From: Tidjanibacter sp.
GTDB taxonomy: Bacteria; Bacteroidota; Bacteroidia; Bacteroidales; Rikenellaceae
DNA: 10,799 nucleotides
Direction: 5' to 3'
NCBI GenBank assembly: GCA_017630115.1
Contig: JAGBVY010000049.1
Location: 1-10,799 of the forward strand
Shown here in pieces: positions 1-6,895 of the stretch. The notes below the pieces were generated by a model. The model had not been told where the DNA came from, searched no databases, and saw only the letters and a list, made by a program, of their open reading frames with translations. Each line of letters begins with the position of its first letter. Position 1 is the stretch's first letter. The position numbers and the translations under genes were made by a program.

Positions 1-76
1 AAATCAGCCTTATTTACAAGCAAAAAGTGCAAAAATTATCAATCTAAGGGGGTATTACACAAGCAATAAGATTGTT

Positions 77-137
77 GCAAGGCGCACAAGAAAAGCGACA
101 CCGCAGCTTACTGAACGTAAGTGAGGATGTCGCTTTT
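77..137 (-). repeat. Hairpin repeat element, copy A, downstream of deoC
   Basis: Perfect 10-bp arms AAAAGCGACA (91-100) and TGTCGCTTTT (128-137) enclose an inner 5-bp stem CTTAC (107-111) / GTAAG (117-121) with loop TGAAC. The left flank GCAAGGCGCACAAG (77-90) is nearly repeated beside the second copy near 4866. It begins 54 bp past the deoC stop codon, so in the deoC transcript it would form a 3' stem-loop that could act as a terminator or a 3' stabiliser. On the deoC strand the stem is followed by only a short T run (CTTTTCTTG). The rest of 1-190 is AT-rich with no gene that I can support. Confidence 0.7.
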
Positions 138-190
138 GAAATTTGGTGCAAAAGTTACCAACAAGGCGCGCTCGAAAAACAAGGCTGTGA

Positions 191-1069
191 TTAAAAATAC
201 TTAACCTCCTTACCCTCGATGGCCGAAATCAGGCCATTGGCGAGCGAGCTTGCTCCGATGCGCCACAAAGCGGGGGTGCACCACTCCTTGCCCAAAATCT
301 CCTCAACAATGGTATAGAAGAGGGCAGCCTCCTCGGCCGAGCGGATGCCACCAGCGGCCTTGAAGCCCACCTTGCGACCTGTCTTCTGATAGTAGTCGCG
401 GATGGCGGTACACATAACCACAGCGGCCTCAGGGGTGGCGGCAATAGGAATCTTGCCAGTGGAGGTCTTGACAAAATCGGCACCTGCAAACATTGCCAAG
501 AGCGAAGCCTTGCGGATGAGCTCGGGCGTTTGGAGCGCACCGCTCTCAATAATCACCTTAAAGATGGTCTCTTCGCCAGCCTCCTCGCGGAGCATTGCAA
601 TCTCGTTGGCCATAGGTTCGTAGTCACCTTCGAGCATTTGGCCCACGTTGATAACCACATCTATCTCGTCGGCACCGTTCTCCACAGCCATCGACACCTC
701 CAACATCTTCACCTCAACGAAGGTCTGCGATGCGGGGAAGCCTGCGGCAACGCTCGTAACACCAATGTCGGTGCCCTCAACACCCAAACCCACAACATCT
801 ACAAATGAGGGGAAGACGCAGATGGAGGCCACATTGGGGATGTGGGGGAAGTGCTGCTGGAAATCGACAGCCTTCCTAACAAACCTACCAACCGATTGCA
901 CCGAATCTTTCTCGGTGAGGGTCGTCAGGTCGATGGTGCTATAACAGAGTTTATAGACCTCTGCATTCTGATTGCGGATAGACTTTTCGCGTGCCTCGGC
1001 AACAAACTGTGCCACCTCAGCCTCACTCATTGCAGGGCCGTACTCGGCAAGAAGTTTACTATACTCCAT
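191..1069 (-). CDS. deoC: Deoxyribose-phosphate aldolase (DERA)
   Basis: Cytosolic class I aldolase that splits 2-deoxy-D-ribose 5-phosphate into glyceraldehyde 3-phosphate and acetaldehyde, feeding deoxynucleoside sugar into glycolysis. The 292-residue product has the family's TIM-barrel motifs: EIDVVINVG (135-143, with the catalytic Asp at 137), FVKTSTGK (199-206, Schiff-base Lys at 201) and GFKAAGGIR (235-243, second active-site Lys at 237). By alignment of these motifs they correspond to Asp102, Lys167 and Lys201 of the E. coli enzyme. It is longer than the 259-residue E. coli protein, mainly through an N-terminal helical extension of about 40 residues, which is common in Bacteroidetes DeoC. 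The ATG at 1069 is the start that keeps this extension. No other deo gene (phosphorylase, phosphopentomutase) is in view, so it appears to be expressed alone or with a gene beyond the left edge. Confidence 0.96.
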   Translation of the reverse strand: MEYSKLLAEYGPAMSEAEVAQFVAEAREKSIRNQNAEVYKLCYSTIDLTTLTEKDSVQSVGRFVRKAVDFQQHFPHIPNVASICVFPSFVDVVGLGVEGTDIGVTSVAAGFPASQTFVEVKMLEVSMAVENGADEIDVVINVGQMLEGDYEPMANEIAMLREEAGEETIFKVIIESGALQTPELIRKASLLAMFAGADFVKTSTGKIPIAATPEAAVVMCTAIRDYYQKTGRKVGFKAAGGIRSAEEAALFYTIVEEILGKEWCTPALWRIGASSLANGLISAIEGKEVKYF

Positions 1070-1118
1070 AGCTCACTATTATTTGGTTAAATTATTTGAT
1101 TCTGCTATTTAATGAGTT

Positions 1119-1126
1119 GCAAGATA
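1119..1126 (-). promoter_or_regulatory. Weak candidate -7 element for deoC
   Basis: On the minus strand this reads TATCTTGC, which matches the Bacteroidetes -7 consensus TAnnTTTG except in the last two bases. It lies 49 bp upstream of the deoC start codon in a 104-bp gap that otherwise has no promoter candidate. A TTG lies further upstream, but its spacing was not confirmed as a -33 element. Confidence 0.3.
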
Positions 1127-1151
1127 GTGATTTTTTTTGAACTCTCTGCAA

Positions 1152-1166
1152 TTTGGGTGCCCCAAA
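1152..1166 (-). terminator. Candidate hairpin terminator after the DUF4249 gene
   Basis: TTTGGG (1152-1157) and CCCAAA (1161-1166) form a 6-bp stem with a 3-base loop, 7 bp past the DUF4249 stop codon. No T-run follows on the transcribed strand, so it may be a processing stop or a weak terminator rather than a classic intrinsic one. Confidence 0.4.
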
Positions 1167-1173
1167 CACAACT

Positions 1174-2145
1174 TTACTCGTTTTTCTCGGGAAGCTCGAT
1201 GTGGTCGCTACAACCAACACTCTGCTCTATGCCCGTTGAGCGCGAGCCCACCAAGCCCATACCTCCCTCGACATTGCTGTAAATCTGCACAGGCTCACCA
1301 AACATTGTCCCCTCCTCGGCCAGCTCCACCGAAAGAAGATAGCGGAAAAGGTGGACGTCTATCTGGTATATCTCACACCACGCCTCCGAGCAGACTACAT
1401 ACTCAGGGTGGAGCAAAAACTCCATCAGAAGAGAGTGTTGTTTGCCATTGATAAACTCGTCGCCAAAAAAGACGTGGGTACTATCGATGGTCGCACCCAA
1501 AATATCGTCGAGCACATCGCTCATCCTACCGCCCATAAAGACCTGGTCGGCATACTTGGCCGGAGTACGAAAACTTCCGCCACTATAACTCGTAAACAAT
1601 CCTGCCGAGAGCCAGTAGTAGTTGTTCGGCTCCTCGGGGTCGGTAAGCGGCAGTGTGATGCGACCCGTAATATAGTTGGTCTCGTCCAACCCACCTGTCA
1701 CAGCCATATCTCCCACCTCGGGCAAGGAGGGTATGGTTGTACTGCCCTTCACCTCGGCACCAAGGCGCTTACACGAGGCCCTAAACTCCACCTCGTCACC
1801 CGAGCGCAACAGCTCCGAGCCTTTGTAGTAGAAGCTGCCCATAGAGTTACCATAGACATCTTTCTCTTCGACAAGCACCATCTCCTCAACAAACTCACCC
1901 CCAATGTAGAGCCTTACCGAAGCATCCTTGACATCGGCATAGTCGGCATAATCATCGAGGAAAAAACGGCTCTCACTCAGATAAACCCTGGGCGAACTGT
2001 TGGCTGTAACCACAGTATTCATAACCAATTGGGGGGTCATTTGCTCACCCCTAAACTCCACGTCGCCCTCACACGACACAAAACCCACCAACAGAGCCAC
2101 CAGAAGCCCAATGCGAAGAGGTATATTCATAGCTATTTGTTTCAT
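1174..2145 (-). CDS. DUF4249 family surface lipoprotein, partner of a TonB-dependent receptor
   Basis: A 323-residue predicted outer-membrane lipoprotein. The N-terminus has a basic start, a hydrophobic stretch (about 8-23) and a lipobox ending FVSC with the lipidated Cys at 25. The acidic residues just after it (CEGDVE) fit the Bacteroidetes signal that sends lipoproteins to the cell surface. The mature part begins with beta-rich sequence typical of DUF4249: PQLVMNTVVTANSSPRVYLS, then an ASVRLYIGGEFVEEMVL segment. Family members usually sit beside a TonB-dependent receptor and are thought to help capture a substrate, but the substrate is unknown. Here it starts 15 bp after the end of the receptor gene, so the two are probably cotranscribed. 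The frame is intact although the receptor is interrupted. A second in-frame ATG six codons in is an alternative start that would also keep the signal peptide. Confidence 0.85.
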   Translation of the reverse strand: MKQIAMNIPLRIGLLVALLVGFVSCEGDVEFRGEQMTPQLVMNTVVTANSSPRVYLSESRFFLDDYADYADVKDASVRLYIGGEFVEEMVLVEEKDVYGNSMGSFYYKGSELLRSGDEVEFRASCKRLGAEVKGSTTIPSLPEVGDMAVTGGLDETNYITGRITLPLTDPEEPNNYYWLSAGLFTSYSGGSFRTPAKYADQVFMGGRMSDVLDDILGATIDSTHVFFGDEFINGKQHSLLMEFLLHPEYVVCSEAWCEIYQIDVHLFRYLLSVELAEEGTMFGEPVQIYSNVEGGMGLVGSRSTGIEQSVGCSDHIELPEKNE

Positions 2146-2160
2146 ACGAAAGTCTGCGAT

Positions 2161-4659
2161 TTAGAATTTATAGGAGTATGTTATGCTGGGCATAATTGGG
2201 AAGAGGGTGGCTTTTTTGAGCCTACGCACCGTCTTGTAGTATGCCTCCTCGCCCTCGCCCTCCACAACTGTCTCGTCGGAGGTGTAGAGCAAAAATGGGT
2301 TCATATTGTTGTAGGCATTGTAGATGCTTATATTCCAAGTACGCACACCGTGGCGTTTCTTCTTGTGGAAGTTGATGCTCACATCGAGGCGATGATAGGC
2401 CTCATAGCGGTAGTTGTTGCGCGAGGGGATGTGGTTAAGACTCGAAGAGGCTGCCTCCGAGTTGGTGGGATAGAAGTCATCGGGCAGAGGCTCGTAGGTT
2501 TGTAGAGCCAAAGTGGCGCAGTTGCCAGAGTTATAGACCTACGTTGCCGACAGGTCGATACGCTCGGAGAGTTTGTGGGCCACCGTGATGCTCAAATCGT
2601 GGCGACGGTCGTACTTGGCCGGGAAGGGAAGCCCGCGATTTATCTCCTGTCCCGGGCGGTTGAAAAGCCTCATCGACTTCGACCAAGTGTAGCCAATCCA
2701 ACCCGTTGTGCGACCCACCGAGCGTTGGAGCAGAAACTCCAATCCATAGGCCCAGCCGTCACCCATAGCCACCTTATCCTCCCAACCCGAGGAGGTAGTC
2801 AGCAATGAGGCTCCGTCGCGATATTCGAGCAGATTATGCATACTTTTGTAGTAACCCTCCACCGAGAGGTCAAACAGACCCGGGATGTCGTAGAACAGAC
2901 CCGCCGAGTATTGCGACGAGCTCATTGGCTTGATGCGGTCTGTAACAGGCACCCACAAATCCGAAGGAAGACTGATGGTGTTGTTCGAGAGGAGGTGGAC
3001 ATACTGGGTCATATAGGCGTAGCCGAGTTTGGCAGAGAGGTTGTCGACCAGCAACAAACGACCACTTAGGCGGGGCTGCAACGAGTGTTAGAACTCGCCA
3101 CCAACCATAAATCCCGAATAGTTAAGACCCACATTGGCCTGCAACCTGTCGCCCACCGCAATTTCATCCTCAACATAGGCCACCATCTCGTGGGCAAAAA
3201 TCACCTTCTCGCCAAACATCTCGTCGATGGTAATGAGTGTATCGACCTTCTCGCCCGTATCGGGGTCTATCATATCGGCGCTAATTGAGGCCCTTGCCAC
3301 CGCCACGTCGGGCGAAAACTTATGGTTGATATAGGCGCCTCCAAAGCGCACACTATGTTCAGCCGAGGGGGTCCAGCTCATATCTATCTTAGCCGTCAGG
3401 TCGCTGATGCCCGAGTTGGCCCCAACGGTCACCTCCGAGAATGTGCTCTCGGTGATCGATGTATTGGTGGCCTCAGTGCCGAAACTCAGGTTGTTGCGAT
3501 AACGGGTGTAGGTGGCCGAGGCATCCATAAAGAGCCTTGGCGACCAAACATGATTCCAACGTGCCGAAGCAACCATATTGCCCCATTGCCAGTTGGTTTT
3601 AAGCCTCACCTCGTCGCGCGACTCGCCATCCCACACATACTTTTCGCGCAGGTTGAGATAGATTGCATCGTCGCCCATATAGAAACTCAAAAACAACCTG
3701 TCGCGAGGCGAAAAGTTGTGGGTCAGCTTCACGTTTAGGTCGTAGAAGTAGTAGCCTCCATAGGCCCTGCCATCCTCGAAGGCACTCGACGTGAGGCCCA
3801 TAACCAAAGGCAGGGTGAGGATGTCGCTATACGTTCTACGCAACGACACATTCATTGCAGTTTTGCCCTTCCAGAGAGGGCCGTCGATGCTTATCTTGGA
3901 GCTAATCAGACCAATACTCACATTGCCATTGTAGGCATACATATCGCCATCCTTGGTACGCACATCGACAACCGACGAAAGGCGACTACTAAATCGCGCA
4001 GGAAAGCTACCCTTGAAGAGCGTCACACTCTTTATGGCGTCGGGGTTGAAGGCCGAGAAAAAGCCTCCCATATGATTGACATTGTAGATTGGCACGCCGT
4101 CGAGCAACATCAAATTCTCATCGGGGCCACCACCCCTAACATAGATGCCGGCCGACCCCTCCGAGCCCGCCTGCACACCCGGCAACAGCTGCAATGCTTT
4201 CAGCACATCTTGCTCACCAAAGAGTGTGGGTGTGGCCTGTATCTGAGCTATGGGCACCTCTATGGCTCCCATCTGCGAACTCAGAGCACCACTATGTCGG
4301 CGGTCGCCATAGACAACCACCTGCTCAATGCCCACAGCGGGAGAGAGCATTATGTTGAGCTCCACATCACCACCGAGCTCCAACTCCTCAACGTGGGGGG
4401 CATAGCCCACATACGAAAACTCCACCCTCACCTTACCACTGGGCAGAGTGAGCGAGTAGAATCCATACTCATTGGTGGTGGTGCCGAGAGAGGAGCCTGA
4501 CTCGTAGATTGTTGCACCCAGCAGGGTCTCGTGGCTCACAGCATCCCTCACCAAACCGCTTATGGTGTGATGCCGACGTTGTGCCGCAACCTCTGGCACG
4601 GCCAGCAACGACACAAAGGCCAACAATAGCAACGAAAGTCTTGTGGGGCGATTGTTCAT
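2161..4659 (-). pseudogene. TonB-dependent receptor with CarboxypepD-reg-like domain, interrupted by two in-frame stops
   Basis: Read through, this is an 832-codon outer-membrane receptor. It has a signal peptide (cleavage probably after VAA, 24-26), a carboxypeptidase-regulatory-like beta-sandwich (about 32-107), a plug domain (about 115-235, with GIYVRGGGPDENLMLLDGVP and SVTLFKGSFPARF), then a beta-barrel ending in SYKF, whose terminal Phe is typical of barrel proteins. Two stops interrupt it: TAA at 3088-3090 (codon 524, in GEF-stop-HSLQPRLSGR) and TAG at 2539-2541 (codon 707, in LSAT-stop-VYNSGN). Both halves continue in the same frame, so there is no frameshift. The positions look like a former Tyr (TAC or TAT to TAA) and the barrel's usual Trp (TGG to TAG). 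No insertion or deletion is visible. As written, the product stops in mid-barrel and should not insert or transport. Recent inactivation is most likely; base-calling or assembly error and stop read-through are alternatives. The substrate is unknown. Confidence 0.85.
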
Positions 4660-4697
4660 AATATATAAAAATAGGTATCCGTTTGGGGTTTACACAA

Positions 4698-4705
4698 CAA
4701 AGATA
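4698..4705 (-). promoter_or_regulatory. -7 promoter element of the receptor/DUF4249 operon
   Basis: The minus strand reads TATCTTTG, a perfect match to TAnnTTTG, 38 bp upstream of the receptor ATG. Predicted transcription start is near 4694, giving a leader of about 35 nt. A heptamer array lies just upstream in place of a clear -33 TTTG box. No Shine-Dalgarno sequence is visible before the start codon. Confidence 0.7.
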
Positions 4706-4720
4706 CTATATTTTGAGGGA

Positions 4721-4748
4721 ATTGAAAATGGAAAAATGAAAATTGAAA
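4721..4748 (-). repeat. Tandem heptamer array (TTTCAAT-type) upstream of the receptor promoter
   Basis: Four units in exact 7-bp register: ATTGAAA, ATGGAAA, AATGAAA, ATTGAAA on the plus strand, so TTTCAAT-type in the direction of receptor transcription. The array ends 15 bp upstream of the -7 box. The same heptamer lies upstream of the rpsO and apbE promoters. Confidence 0.7.
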
Positions 4749-4760
4749 ATTATTGGGGAG

Positions 4761-4840
4761 GTTAGGGAACTTAGGGCCCCTAAGACCCTTAAAGCCTTTA
4801 AGGACTTAGGTCTTTTGACCTTAGACGTTAGACGTTAGAC
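4761..4840. repeat. Cluster of short palindromes and 7-bp tandem repeats
   Basis: Consecutive short palindromes: CTTAGGG-C-CCCTAAG (4770-4784), CCTTAAAG-C-CTTTAAGG (4787-4803) and AGGTC-TTTT-GACCT (4808-4821), followed by TTAGACG repeated in tandem (4821-4827, 4828-4834, partial 4835-4840). The whole stretch is built from variants of a TTAGG/TTAAGG core. It lies between the receptor promoter and the terminator of the next gene. I see no coding potential; the function is unknown. Confidence 0.65.
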
Positions 4841-4841
4841 T

Positions 4842-4963
4842 AAAAACACATATAACGAGATGAATGCAAGGCATACAAGAAAGCGACCTCCGCGCATAGT
4901 CGCCTATGTAAGGAGGTCGCTTATCGATGTATAACGTAGCAGTCGCTCGTTATATGCGTTTTT
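4842..4963 (-). terminator. Nested inverted repeat / terminator of the OmpA-TPR lipoprotein gene, containing hairpin repeat copy B
   Basis: Outer arms of 18 bp (4842-4859 and 4946-4963) match at 17 positions. Inside is a second hairpin: AAGCGACCTCC (4881-4891) with GGAGGTCGCTT (4912-4922), and an inner stem CATAG (4895-4899) / CTATG (4904-4908). In the lipoprotein mRNA the structure begins at the stop codon itself and its outer stem ends in GUUUUU, as an intrinsic terminator would. The inner hairpin and its flank GCAAGGCATACAAG (4866-4879) are related to copy A at 77-137. Confidence 0.75.
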
Positions 4964-6693
4964 TAGAGCTCTACACTCTGCAACAACTCATAGAACTCAA
5001 TGTCGTTCTGTGCCTGTGCTTTCAACTCGGGCTCAGCAGCAACAGCAGCTTTCAAGTAAGCAGCAGCTTTGTCGGTGTCACCCTCGCGGTTGGCGATGAT
5101 AGCACGAACGTAGTCAGCCTTTGCACCCTTAACCTCAGCGATGGCAGCCTTAGCGCCCTCGATGTTGTTGTCGCAAAGCTCAGCAATAGCCAAGTTGTAG
5201 CCGTTGAGTTTAGCCTTAGCCTCCTGATAGTTACCCTCTGCGATTGCGATAGCACCCTCGGTTGCCTTCACAGCCTCAGCATTTGCGCTACCAGCATATT
5301 TCTTAGCAGCCTCCAAGTCACCCATTGCGAGCGAAATAGCAGCCAAGTTACCTGCTACCTCGGGAGCAGCCTCAGCCTTCTCGAAAGCAGCTTTTGCCTC
5401 GGGCAATTTAGCCGAGAGAACGTAGCAGATACCAAGGTTGTTGTATGCGCGAGCGTCACCGTAGGTGTTAGCAGCCAACTCGTAGATAGCAATCTTCTCA
5501 GCAACATTGTTGGTGAGGGTTGCAGCGTGGAGCATATGCTCAACGTCGAGTTTGGTGCAGCCACCCTTAGCAGCAGCCAAAATCTCCTCGTCGGTCAAAC
5601 CAGCGTAGGTAGCCTCAACAGCAAAGCGGGTACGACGCAACTCGGGAAGAATCTCCTTAGCCAATACTTTGAATACAGCGCTCATATTCTGAATCTCCTG
5701 ATCGCGCTCGATGGGCGACGAGTACATTTGGAGTACATTCAAGATGAGGTCTTTGTCCTCGATGTCGGAGTTCTCAACCAAGGTCTTGAAACCATCCCAG
5801 TCCTCACCGTAGGAAGCGATCTCGTAGTTGAGACCCTCGATACCTTTGAGCTGTTTCTTCATAGCCTTAGCACCAGTCTGGCTACGCTTCTCGGAGAGTT
5901 TGTTGTTGAATTTCTCAGGACCATCGGGCGAAGCATAACCCGAAGCGTAAACGTTACCAAGGGTGGTACGCTCAGCCTCTTTGTTGGCAGCTACGAAATC
6001 CTTGAAGAGCTTAATCTGCTCTGCGGTGAGCTGGTTCTTACGAACAGTCGAGGAGTTAATCTGGTATTTAATCTCAGCCTCAGCGGTGGTAACCGAGCTA
6101 CGCTCGAAGTTAGCCTCCGAGAAGTGGTAGTCGCTACCATTTGCGCTTACCTTGCCATTCTCGGCCAACACACTCTCAGTAGCGGCAGCAGCACCTACGC
6201 CAGCAGCCAATGCCTGAACAGCGCTTACACCCTTAGCAGCAGCGATGGTTGCCCAAGGAGTAAAGTCGGCGGTCTCTTTGCAATCGTCGTAGCATTTAGC
6301 CTCGATGCGGAGCTCCAAAGTACCAACAGCAGGTTTGTTGAAGGGGAAGGAGATGTGCTGAGTGTACGAGCCACCCTCGAAACGGCTGATTGCGGTGTAG
6401 TTACCTACCACATCCTCGCCCTGTACATACTTGGGAGCGCACTCAATCTCACCGTCGCCATAAACAAATACGGGGGTGATTTTCAGTACGGTCTCAGCAT
6501 TGAAATACATCTCGGGGAAGCTAACGGTAATGTCAGCATCAACGGTAGAACCTTTGAGGGTCAAAACCTCAGGCACACAGGTAACCTGAATCTGGTCCTG
6601 CTTCTTCTGCATTTTCTCATAGCACTCGCCGCAGCTAACCATTACGGAAGCTACCATAGAAAGCACCAAGCTTACAGTTGCAAATCTTTTCAT
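4963..6693 (-). CDS. Lipoprotein with OmpA-like domain and C-terminal TPR repeats
   Basis: A 576-residue envelope protein. The signal peptide ends in VMVSC, with the likely lipidated Cys at 21. Residues 35-135 are beta-rich and of no family I can name. An Ala-rich linker (about 157-172) leads to an OmpA-like region (about 205-360) with GYASPDG (252-258) and KLSEKR (265-270). The Arg used by OmpA domains to bind peptidoglycan is kept, but the usual Asp of GYTD is replaced, as in the GYASPEG-type domains of Bacteroidetes. Residues 410-556 hold about five TPR-like helical pairs, the clearest being ARAYNNLGICYVLSAKLPEA (414-433) and GDTDKAAAYLKAA (538-550). Likely role: periplasmic scaffold tied to the outer membrane and possibly the cell wall; the partner is unknown. 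It is a single-gene unit with its own promoter (6835-6842), a structured leader (6791-6827) and a strong 3' structure, which suggests abundant, stable mRNA. There is no Shine-Dalgarno; the start is preceded by an A-rich stretch. Confidence 0.85.
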   Translation of the reverse strand: MKRFATVSLVLSMVASVMVSCGECYEKMQKKQDQIQVTCVPEVLTLKGSTVDADITVSFPEMYFNAETVLKITPVFVYGDGEIECAPKYVQGEDVVGNYTAISRFEGGSYTQHISFPFNKPAVGTLELRIEAKCYDDCKETADFTPWATIAAAKGVSAVQALAAGVGAAAATESVLAENGKVSANGSDYHFSEANFERSSVTTAEAEIKYQINSSTVRKNQLTAEQIKLFKDFVAANKEAERTTLGNVYASGYASPDGPEKFNNKLSEKRSQTGAKAMKKQLKGIEGLNYEIASYGEDWDGFKTLVENSDIEDKDLILNVLQMYSSPIERDQEIQNMSAVFKVLAKEILPELRRTRFAVEATYAGLTDEEILAAAKGGCTKLDVEHMLHAATLTNNVAEKIAIYELAANTYGDARAYNNLGICYVLSAKLPEAKAAFEKAEAAPEVAGNLAAISLAMGDLEAAKKYAGSANAEAVKATEGAIAIAEGNYQEAKAKLNGYNLAIAELCDNNIEGAKAAIAEVKGAKADYVRAIIANREGDTDKAAAYLKAAVAAEPELKAQAQNDIEFYELLQSVEL

Positions 6694-6790
6694 AAAATTG
6701 TTTTGTTTGTCAGTTGATTATTATTGTTTATTGTCTTTTGTCTGTTTGCTTCACACGCCTTTGTGCTCATAAAACATCCTTTTGTGCCGA

Positions 6791-6827
6791 TAGTGGTTTA
6801 GACCGGTTGGACCGTTCTACACCACTA
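6791..6827 (-). promoter_or_regulatory. 5' leader stem-loop of the OmpA-TPR lipoprotein mRNA
   Basis: TAGTGGT (6791-6797) pairs with ACCACTA (6821-6827), and TAGACCGGT (6799-6807) with ACCGTTCTA (6811-6819), leaving a 3-base loop. The stem has 17 positions with two mismatches; in the mRNA these are purine-purine (G-A and A-G). It lies 8-44 bp downstream of the -7 box, so it would sit almost at the 5' end of the transcript, about 100 nt before the start codon. This recalls 5' stem-loops that protect mRNA, such as that of E. coli ompA. A protein-binding operator is the alternative. Confidence 0.65.
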
Positions 6828-6834
6828 CGACTAA

Positions 6835-6842
6835 CAAAAGTA
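6835..6842 (-). promoter_or_regulatory. -7 promoter element of the OmpA-TPR lipoprotein gene
   Basis: The minus strand reads TACTTTTG, a perfect TAnnTTTG, preceded by an A/T tract (6843-6856). Predicted start of transcription is near 6831, giving a leader of about 135 nt. No heptamer array is present here, unlike three other promoters in the window. Confidence 0.65.
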
Positions 6843-6863
6843 TATATTTTTTTTGAATTACAC

Positions 6864-6878
6864 TGCCCCATAGGGGCA
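6864..6878 (-). terminator. Candidate hairpin terminator after pnp
   Basis: TGCCCC (6864-6869) and GGGGCA (6873-6878) form a 6-bp GC-rich stem with a 3-base loop, 17 bp after the pnp stop codon. No T-run follows on the transcribed strand, so termination efficiency is uncertain. Confidence 0.5.
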
Positions 6879-6895
6879 AAATTCACTTTTTAGCA

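Noticed and set aside
28..41. Possible -7 box on the minus strand (TAATTTTTG) for a gene beyond the left edge
   Set aside because: The spacing between TA and TTTG is one base too long and the gene it would serve is not in the window.
1351..2505. 384-codon open frame on the plus strand across the DUF4249 gene and the receptor's 3' end
   Set aside because: It crosses two coding regions antisense and has no domain; the minus-strand reading has clear lipoprotein and barrel features.
2161..3081. Two separate genes downstream of the receptor stops, starting at TTG codons (3081 and 2511)
   Set aside because: Both frames are in phase with the upstream receptor and read as barrel sequence straight through the stops; the TTG codons are ordinary Leu codons, with no promoter or ribosome site.
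2539..3090. Reassignment of stop codons to amino acids in this organism
   Set aside because: Two different stops (TAA and TAG) would both need recoding, yet TAA ends deoC, the DUF4249 gene, the lipoprotein gene and rpsO at family-typical lengths, and TAG ends pnp at the expected point.
4927..6717. 596-codon open frame on the plus strand opposite the lipoprotein gene
   Set aside because: Antisense shadow: Ser/Leu-rich and low in complexity, it mirrors the Ala/Glu/Lys-rich coding strand and matches no family.
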